A stretch of DNA of 47,910 nt from Candidatus Melainabacteria bacterium. Lineage in GTDB: Bacteria; Cyanobacteriota; Vampirovibrionia; 2-02-FULL-35-15. The stretch is taken from contig JAHFBE010000006.1 of NCBI GenBank assembly GCA_023250205.1, positions 1 to 47,910 of the forward strand, written 5' to 3'. Shown piece after piece: positions 42,083 to 47,910 of the stretch; the first letter of the stretch is position 1; each line of letters begins with the position of its first letter. The notes below the pieces were generated by a model. That model was given only the letters and a program-made list of their open reading frames with translations. It made no database searches and was not told where the DNA came from. The position numbers and the translations under genes were made by a program.

Positions 42083-44530
42083 CTATGCTGCCTTAGCTAC
42101 AGGTGGTTTTTCACTTCTATAATGAGTTTTAAGCGCTCTTAAGATGACACGAGAGTTGCTTTCAGAACTATGTCCAAGAGATAAATTTGTACATGCTTCA
42201 TTTAGGGTTTTATCTTTATCTCTAAGGTCATTTAATATATTTGAAGGTACAACATCAAACCATAATTGTAATTCTTTAACTGGATCAGAACCTCCAATAA
42301 TTCTTTCTTTCTGAATATCTTGTTCAGCAGCAAATTCTTCTAATACTCTATCGGCTTGCTCATCTAAATTCTTAAGTTCACCAGGCTCCATTGCATAAAT
42401 TGAAGAAGCATCAAGTAATGCAATCCATTCAGTCGCAGTATTACCTAAATGTTTTAATAAATCTACCCTTACTAATGAACCTGGTTTAAGAGAGTTTCTT
42501 AATTCAGACAAACGAGTATATGGTTTTATTTTTTTATCAACATCATCTTTGTTAGCTTTAGAATCATATGTACTTTTCGTTATCTGTAATTGTAGATTTT
42601 GATTTAAACTAAATACCTGATAAGGGACCTCATCCATGTCAACCTTCAAAAGATTTTCTGGAGTAAGGAAATTGGTTATATTTTCATATGCCTTTCTCAA
42701 ACCTGGATGTGTTTGAGTATTACATTTTAAAGCAAATAAAATCTTTTTCAAATCAACCGTGGTTAAATCGTTCTTGCAGTCTACATCAGTAATGCTTAAT
42801 GAAGTAACAACTTTTTCAATTAAAGTATGTATTTGAGGATGATTTAATCTTTCTTCAATCCTTTCACTAGCTATTCTATTATTTTCATTTTTCTCTTTGA
42901 GTCCTGTCACTTTAGTACCATATAACTTTTCTTGATCTTGCTTAATTTTAATAAATTCTGAGTCTTCCTCAATATATTTCTTCAGTCCATCTATTGTAAG
43001 TTCATTACTACCGGGGACTTTTCCTGCCTGTACATCTTCAACATATTTTGATATTGCTCTATGTATAATTCTTCCATGAATTTTTGTATAAGCTAATGCT
43101 GTTAATAACCTATTAGGATCAACATTTTCAATTTCAAATACTTTTGGACTAACTTTTGTTAAGTGATCTTCTCTAGCAATGAACTTATCAAAGCCTGGAA
43201 TATCATCAGAAATTAAGCCTAGTTTGTCATGAACTTTATCATCATTATTTATATTAGCTATTCTTTGTTTTAGATCATTTGAAAGGATATTTTCGTGACC
43301 TTCCAACTCCTTACAAATCATGTCACAGGCAGTAGGAAGAGTCGCCTCAGTCATATGAACTTGCATACCAAGTAATCTGGAACGTAACCCTACAAGTTCA
43401 GGTGGAACATCAGTTATACCTCTAGCTTTAAGCTTTTCAATCCCACACATTTCATCAACAGTTCCATTACCTGTCATCAGGATATGAACTTTTTGACATT
43501 CAAGAAGCTTTTGAAGTCTTGTTGCTATGAATGCCATCTTGGAAAGATCAACTTCACCCTTATCTCCTTCTGCAAGTTTCCAAATCTTATCTATTTCATC
43601 AATTGAAATTACTCTAATTTCATCATCAGGACCTTCAGTAGCAAAATCTATAAAGCTGTTAATGACCATTTGAAATCTTGTTTCAGTAGAAACAGACAAT
43701 AGACTGGAAATTTGCTCTACTTGTTGACCGGCTTCTCCAGCTACATCTTTTACAACATCAGCAGTTTGCTGTAAAATATTTTTCTTAGCAACACCTGTTG
43801 CTAATATATCTGCATTGACTTCTTTTATAGAAACTTTCTTCCCTACACTTTGAGCATATTGTCTAAATTGATCAAGGGTATGATACATGGTATGCGTTTT
43901 ACCTGTACCGGGTCCACCTATGTAAAATGCTCTAACAGCATTATTTCCAGCCCATAGTTGGTCAATAGGTCTTAAAACATCTCTAACCTCATCTGGGTTA
44001 TAACTCATCGATTGTGGATGTCTTGAATCTTTATCTCTTAAATAACCTCTCTTCTCAGCCCAGTCAAAATCAGCATCCTTAAGCATTACAGGAATATCAC
44101 CACGAGCTACATATAGAGCTTGCTCCTCTTCACCAAGATTTACTCTAACAAAGGTACCTTGAACATGGGAGTAAATTGAACCCAGTATGCCTAATAACCC
44201 AGCAAGTTTTAGCATTCCACCTAAAAAACCTAGTTTTGCAGCGGGACTTTCAGGATCACTTGTATATCTCCCAAGAGAGATTCCACCAAATAAAGCAAGA
44301 ATGCCACCAACAATACCAAAAGTAGGAATTTTTTCTCTAACCCACGATGGTTGAAGCTCTGGTTTTTTATACACCTCTCTACAGCGTGTTGTTTTAACAT
44401 CTGAACCTATATATGGTATAGGAGTTCCTAAATAACCAGTAGCACTCTGGACAAGACCAGATTGCATTATCTTTGAGAATATACCAATGGCTTGGCTTCC
44501 TCCCTGCATTATCGCTCTTGCATCTGGCAT
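42083..44530 (-). CDS. Membrane-anchored AAA+ ATPase of unknown type
   Basis: It has 815 residues. Two hydrophobic segments lie near the start (about 71-87, FGIVGGILALFGGISLG, and 101-120, GFLGGMLKLAGLLGILGSIY). The AAA+ core follows: Walker A GGPGTGKTHT at 205-214, Walker B VISIDEIDKI at 307-316, sensor 1 in LMTGNGT (N355), and candidate arginine fingers in GLRSRLLG. A long helical region of about 400 residues follows with no domain I recognise. An AAGGAG ribosome site is present. It is not MoxR, FtsH, ClpX or Lon by layout, and has no protease domain. It may remodel a membrane-associated complex; that is inference. Confidence 0.78.
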   Translation of the reverse strand: MPDARAIMQGGSQAIGIFSKIMQSGLVQSATGYLGTPIPYIGSDVKTTRCREVYKKPELQPSWVREKIPTFGIVGGILALFGGISLGRYTSDPESPAAKLGFLGGMLKLAGLLGILGSIYSHVQGTFVRVNLGEEEQALYVARGDIPVMLKDADFDWAEKRGYLRDKDSRHPQSMSYNPDEVRDVLRPIDQLWAGNNAVRAFYIGGPGTGKTHTMYHTLDQFRQYAQSVGKKVSIKEVNADILATGVAKKNILQQTADVVKDVAGEAGQQVEQISSLLSVSTETRFQMVINSFIDFATEGPDDEIRVISIDEIDKIWKLAEGDKGEVDLSKMAFIATRLQKLLECQKVHILMTGNGTVDEMCGIEKLKARGITDVPPELVGLRSRLLGMQVHMTEATLPTACDMICKELEGHENILSNDLKQRIANINNDDKVHDKLGLISDDIPGFDKFIAREDHLTKVSPKVFEIENVDPNRLLTALAYTKIHGRIIHRAISKYVEDVQAGKVPGSNELTIDGLKKYIEEDSEFIKIKQDQEKLYGTKVTGLKEKNENNRIASERIEERLNHPQIHTLIEKVVTSLSITDVDCKNDLTTVDLKKILFALKCNTQTHPGLRKAYENITNFLTPENLLKVDMDEVPYQVFSLNQNLQLQITKSTYDSKANKDDVDKKIKPYTRLSELRNSLKPGSLVRVDLLKHLGNTATEWIALLDASSIYAMEPGELKNLDEQADRVLEEFAAEQDIQKERIIGGSDPVKELQLWFDVVPSNILNDLRDKDKTLNEACTNLSLGHSSESNSRVILRALKTHYRSEKPPVAKAA

Positions 44531-44664
44531 AATAAAAATTCTCCTTAACCCGATATTAACTAATTTTCATGCCAAGAGTAAATACCTAAACATTAGAAGA
44601 AGATTAAATTTTTATTAAGAAGTAAAATAGAAATAAAATTAAGCAAAAAAAGATAGAAATTCTA

Positions 44665-45537
44665 ATGAAAGAAACAAATTTCTTAACTAAAAGCCTTAAC
44701 TACTTTAACTTTATTAAATTTGAACACTCGGTTTTTGCTTTGCCATTTGCACTTTCAGGAGCCTTTTTGGTTAACGACTCTGGAATTCCTTCCACTAGGA
44801 CAATCTTCCTAATAGTACTGGCAATGGTTGGAGCAAGATCATTTGCAATGAGCATAAATAGAATCTTTGATTCTGAAATTGATTCTAAAAACCCAAGAAC
44901 AAAAAACCGTGAAATCCCAGCAGGAAGCATTAAAAGACCCAGTGCAATTGTTTTTTCAATTGTTTCATTTTTAGTTTTTATCTATGCCGCTTTAAACCTA
45001 CCGAAAATATGCCTTGCACTTTTACCCATTGCTGCAATCTGGTTTCTTATTTATCCATTCACAAAACGATTTACACACCTCTCACATATCTGGCTTGGAA
45101 TAGCATTAGGAGCTTCAGTTTTAGCCGGCTGGCTTGCAAATGGAGGCGAGCTAAACTCAGCAGTTCCTTATATCCTTGGAGAAGCAGTTGTATTTTGGGT
45201 GGCAGGGTTTGACATCATTTATGCGTGTCAAGATTTTGAATTTGATAAAGAAAATAATTTACATAGTATTCCAGCAAAATATGGGATAAAAAATGCTCTT
45301 GTTATTTCTAGACTATTTCACGTTACCACCATATTTCTATTGGCTTATTTAAGTAAAGTGATTCAAGCTTCTTTTATTTACTGGATAGGAGTACTATTTG
45401 TTTCTGCCATGCTCTTTTATGAACAAAGCTTGGTAAAAGAAAAAGATTTAAGCAAAGTAAATCTAGCATTCTTCACAATAAACGGCTGGGTTAGTATTGG
45501 GTTCTTTGTTTTTATATTGTTGGAGAAAATAACTTAG
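44665..45537 (+). CDS. UbiA-family prenyltransferase (MqnP-like)
   Basis: Integral membrane enzyme that attaches a polyprenyl chain to an aromatic acid in quinone synthesis. The first Asp-rich motif is NRIFDSEIDSKNPRT followed by REIPAG, and the second is CQDFEFDKENN with LHSIPAKYG. The NPRTxxREIPAG pattern matches the UbiA-like enzymes I associate with the futalosine menaquinone route as well as 4-hydroxybenzoate types, so the substrate is open. It has 290 residues and about eight to nine helices. No other quinone gene is in the window. A respiratory quinone would fit the GlpD dehydrogenase. Confidence 0.88.
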   Translation: MKETNFLTKSLNYFNFIKFEHSVFALPFALSGAFLVNDSGIPSTRTIFLIVLAMVGARSFAMSINRIFDSEIDSKNPRTKNREIPAGSIKRPSAIVFSIVSFLVFIYAALNLPKICLALLPIAAIWFLIYPFTKRFTHLSHIWLGIALGASVLAGWLANGGELNSAVPYILGEAVVFWVAGFDIIYACQDFEFDKENNLHSIPAKYGIKNALVISRLFHVTTIFLLAYLSKVIQASFIYWIGVLFVSAMLFYEQSLVKEKDLSKVNLAFFTINGWVSIGFFVFILLEKIT

Positions 45538-45566
45538 AATAAAATCAGTATCGCATCTTGCGTTCT

Positions 45567-45636
45567 GCATTGCTTTCCTTTAGCCCCTCCTTCCACCTAC
45601 GGTGGACCCTGTCGGGGCATTCAGGAATAGCAATGC
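45567..45636. repeat. Long nested palindrome before the SDR gene
   Basis: GCATTGCT (45567) pairs with AGCAATGC (45629), CCT with AGG, and GCCCC with GGGGC. An inner perfect hairpin TCCACC-TAC-GGTGGA (45592-45606) sits within. The region is GC-rich against its surroundings. It lies in the gap between the prenyltransferase and SDR genes. It is not the same family as the GTCATTGCGAG repeats, though both contain GCAATG-type words. Confidence 0.7.
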
Positions 45637-45698
45637 TACACCGTGCTTCTTCAAAAAGATAACTTTCCACATAATCATGTAAAATTAATACAGTCATT

Positions 45699-46682
45699 AT
45701 GTCAAAAATATTTCTAACCGGAGCAACTGGATTTATAGGTGGAAACCTTGTAAACAAGCTTTTAAGTAGAGGGTTCAAAGTAAAAGTTTTAGTAAGAAAC
45801 AAAAAACTATTAGAAAAGCACTCCTGGAAAGATAAGGTTGAAGTGATTCTTGGAGATATTTTAGAGCCAGAAACATTTGCCGGAAAAATAAATGACTGTG
45901 AAATAATAATTCATTCAGCAGCAATAATTGCTTTCTGGAACAGAATATGGAACAAAGTATACAAAGTAAATGTAATTGGCACAAAGAATGTATTAGATGA
46001 AGCTCTAAAATCAAACTGCAAAAAGTTCATTCATATAAGTTCTGTCGCTGCTATTGGATATGGCGAAAACAATGAACCTGTAAACGAAGAACACCCATAT
46101 AACTGGGGTAAACATAAAATCTGCTATATGGAAACAAAACATGAAGCAGAGCTAGAAATATATAAAGCAATTAAAAAAGGCTTAAACGCCACCATGGTAA
46201 ATCCTGCAAATGTCTGGGGAGTAGGCGATTACAGAGGAAGAAGAGCTCCTGTTATAAAAGCTATTCAATATGGACTTCCATTTTATGTAAACTCCGGGAC
46301 AAACTTTGTAGATGTTGATGCGGTTTGTGAAGCCATAGTAAATGCAATTGATTTTGGTAAGTGTGGAGAACGCTATATCTTAGGTGGAGAAAATCTTACT
46401 ATTAAAGATTTCCTTGGGATTCTTGCAGATGAAGTTAAAGGAAGAAAACCATTTGTACGTCTACCTAAAACATTAATAGTTATATTTTCATATATTCAAG
46501 AAGCTCTTGGTACTATTACAAAGATTTCACCCAGACCAGCAGCTTCTCAGCTTTGTTTTTTTGAAAAGGGGATTTACTACGATAGCTCAAAAGCAATTAA
46601 AGAATTAAAGATGCCTGTTATCCCTTTTAGGGAGTGCATTAAAAAGACTGTTAGGTTTTATAAAGAGAATAATTTGTTGTAA
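45699..46682 (+). CDS. NAD(P)-dependent epimerase/dehydratase-like extended SDR
   Basis: It has 327 residues. The nucleotide loop is GATGFIGGNL, followed by LGDILEPE, the HSAAIIAFW strand (position of NAA/HxAA), HISSVAAIGYG, and the catalytic pair in YMETKHEAE (YxxxK). The overall form resembles dihydroflavonol-reductase/HpnA-like and steroid-dehydrogenase-like SDRs. The substrate is unknown. No sugar-nucleotide cluster is nearby. The end is 5 bases from repeat copy C. Confidence 0.88.
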   Translation: MSKIFLTGATGFIGGNLVNKLLSRGFKVKVLVRNKKLLEKHSWKDKVEVILGDILEPETFAGKINDCEIIIHSAAIIAFWNRIWNKVYKVNVIGTKNVLDEALKSNCKKFIHISSVAAIGYGENNEPVNEEHPYNWGKHKICYMETKHEAELEIYKAIKKGLNATMVNPANVWGVGDYRGRRAPVIKAIQYGLPFYVNSGTNFVDVDAVCEAIVNAIDFGKCGERYILGGENLTIKDFLGILADEVKGRKPFVRLPKTLIVIFSYIQEALGTITKISPRPAASQLCFFEKGIYYDSSKAIKELKMPVIPFRECIKKTVRFYKENNLL

Positions 46683-46687
46683 TCTAT

Positions 46688-46782
46688 GTCATTGCGAGCC
46701 GAATGAAATGAGGCGTGGCAATCCCAAACAATTTACGCAAGTTAGATCGGGATTGCTTCGTCGCTTACCTCCTCGCAATGAC
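46688..46782. repeat. Palindromic repeat, GTCATTGCGAG family, copy C
   Basis: The ends are GTCATTGCGAG and CTCGCAATGAC, a perfect 11-base inverted repeat. The inner pair is GCAATCCC (46718) and GGGATTGC (46749), differing from copies A and B on both sides in a matched way. The repeat fills almost the whole gap between the converging SDR and pyk genes, 5 bases from one stop and 8 from the other. Confidence 0.82.
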
Positions 46783-46790
46783 AGAGAAAA

Positions 46791-47910
46791 CTAGAACTTC
46801 CCTTCACACCTATGAATCTTCATAAAATTACTTTCACCACGAGCAGCAATTGGTAAACCACCAGTAACAATAACTAAATCACCTTTTTTGATAAAGCCTT
46901 TTTCCATAAGAGTTTTCTCTACAAGATACATCATAGTTTCAGTATCCTTAACATCTGTAAGTAATATTGGAGTAATTCCCCAATATAAACTTAACTGTCT
47001 ACTAACCACTTCATTTTGAGTAAGCGCTATAACCTTAACTGGTGGTCTTTGTTTGGCAATTAAATTTGCTGTCCCACCTGACAATGTAAATGTTGCTATT
47101 GCAGCAGCTTTTACACGCTCAGCCAGATCACATGCACTTCTAGCTAGATTTTGTTGAACAGTAGTTACATCATGCCTGTATCGTGGAGCAACACCTTCAG
47201 TAGAAAGAGCAACTTTATGCATCGTTTGAACAGCTAGAACAGGATACTTCCCAACAGCAGTTTCACCAGAAAGCATTATGGCATCAGTACCATCAAATAT
47301 TGCATTTGCAACATCGCTAAGTTCTGCTCTGGTAGGTCTTGGAGAATGAATCATCGACTCAAGCATTTGCGTCGCTGTTATAACAAGTACATTATTTTCA
47401 TTTGCTTTTTGAATAATCTGTTTTTGAATAGCTGGAAGCTGCTCATAAGGCAACTCAACTCCTAAATCACCACGAGCAACCATTATTCCATCAGAGACCT
47501 TCAAAATATTATCCAGATCATCAATAGCCTGTGGCTTTTCAATCTTTGCAATAATTTTAATGATTGATTGTTCTGGTAAATGCTTTCTCAGTGTTTTTAT
47601 ATCTTCTGCGGAACGAACAAATGATAGTGCTATAAGATCAATATCTATAGATAATCCGTGTTTTAAGTCCTGCAAATCCTTTTCCGTAATTGATGGGACA
47701 TCCTTCAAATAAGTGTCAGGGAAATTAACTCCCTTTCCATCACTCAACTCTCCACCAAAAACAATTTCACACTCAACATTATTTGAATCAATAAGTTTAC
47801 TTACCCTTAATTCAATAATCCCATCATTTAAAAGGATTCTATGACCCATTTTTAAACTACCGATAACCTGCTCAAAATGTGCAATACGAAATCTATCTTC
47901 AGTCCCAAGA
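46791..47910 (-). CDS. pyk: Pyruvate kinase (5' end outside window)
   Basis: Converts phosphoenolpyruvate and ADP to pyruvate and ATP, the last step of glycolysis. The frame runs through the ATG at 47849 to the window edge; the residues before it (RIAHFEQVIGSLKMGHRIL) fit the family, so that ATG is internal and about 372 residues are visible. The signature is IIAKIEKPQAIDDLD followed by DGIMVARGDLGVELP. The K-loop region TATQMLESMIHSPRPTRAE and DAIMLSGETAVG are intact. The C-terminal regulatory domain is complete and ends soon after LVIVTGGLP. Roughly 100 N-terminal residues are missing. Confidence 0.96.
   Translation of the reverse strand, partial: LGTEDRFRIAHFEQVIGSLKMGHRILLNDGIIELRVSKLIDSNNVECEIVFGGELSDGKGVNFPDTYLKDVPSITEKDLQDLKHGLSIDIDLIALSFVRSAEDIKTLRKHLPEQSIIKIIAKIEKPQAIDDLDNILKVSDGIMVARGDLGVELPYEQLPAIQKQIIQKANENNVLVITATQMLESMIHSPRPTRAELSDVANAIFDGTDAIMLSGETAVGKYPVLAVQTMHKVALSTEGVAPRYRHDVTTVQQNLARSACDLAERVKAAAIATFTLSGGTANLIAKQRPPVKVIALTQNEVVSRQLSLYWGITPILLTDVKDTETMMYLVEKTLMEKGFIKKGDLVIVTGGLPIAARGESNFMKIHRCEGKF

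Noticed and set aside
45545-45802. Open frame of 85 codons on the minus strand
   Set aside because: It covers the palindrome and the start of the SDR gene on the other strand and has no protein-like pattern.

Overview
The window is a dense, AT-rich bacterial chromosome segment carrying about 42 protein-coding genes, one tRNA and several palindromic repeats. It has no CRISPR array and no prophage. The gene set mixes housekeeping genes (ileS, argB, rnc, ybeY, cysS, lysA, glpD, rplY, pyk) with traits of an anaerobic or fermentative lineage: a ferredoxin-dependent 2-oxoacid oxidoreductase and a full SUF iron-sulfur system with SufU and SufT. A KdpD-like sensor without a kinase domain is a trait I associate with cyanobacteria and relatives. 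My best guess is a non-photosynthetic cyanobacterial relative (Melainabacteria/Vampirovibrionia type). That is inference from gene content only and is weakly supported.

Layout. 0-5.8 kb: the tail of an M16 peptidase-like protein, then rnc-argB-ileS on the minus strand. 5.8-9.3 kb: ybeY, cysS and two secreted proteins of unknown function. 9.4-16 kb: a potassium-uptake operon kdpF-A-B-C-D. It includes a 43-residue kdpF, a KdpA with altered pore loops, and a KdpD made of two tandem sensor halves without a histidine kinase. 16-21.8 kb: APC permease, lysA, glpD and a nucleoside transporter. 22-23.5 kb: a proline-rich repeat protein followed by a small transposon-like element. 23.5-32.2 kb: korAB and the operon sufC-B-D-Rieske-S-U-T. 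32.3-36.8 kb: an Rrf2 regulator, an A-type Fe-S carrier, a two-gene secreted module containing a degenerate matrixin, and the block MBL hydrolase-BolA-CGFS glutaredoxin. 37-40.6 kb: a VWA protein, tRNA-Ile with structured DNA beside it, and two divergent paralogues of an unrecognised family. 40.6-47.9 kb: a TusA-like protein with a cysteine-rich partner, rplY, a membrane AAA+ ATPase, a UbiA-type prenyltransferase, an extended SDR and the 3' part of pyk.

How it fits together. Between about 23.5 and 36.8 kb nearly everything concerns making, carrying or using Fe-S clusters. A 17-bp motif TTGAC-N7-TCAAG occurs exactly twice in the regulatory gaps I examined: at the suf promoter, and between the divergent Rrf2 and A-type carrier genes. 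It is the best candidate operator of the Rrf2 protein and would tie the system into one regulon. A second theme is palindromic repeats. Three copies of a GTCATTGCGAG...CTCGCAATGAC family sit between genes, with a compensatory change in the inner stem of one copy, and one copy is nested in an element with IS-like ends and a direct repeat. The least explained genes are the VWA protein, the paralogue pair, the membrane AAA+ ATPase and the proline-rich protein.
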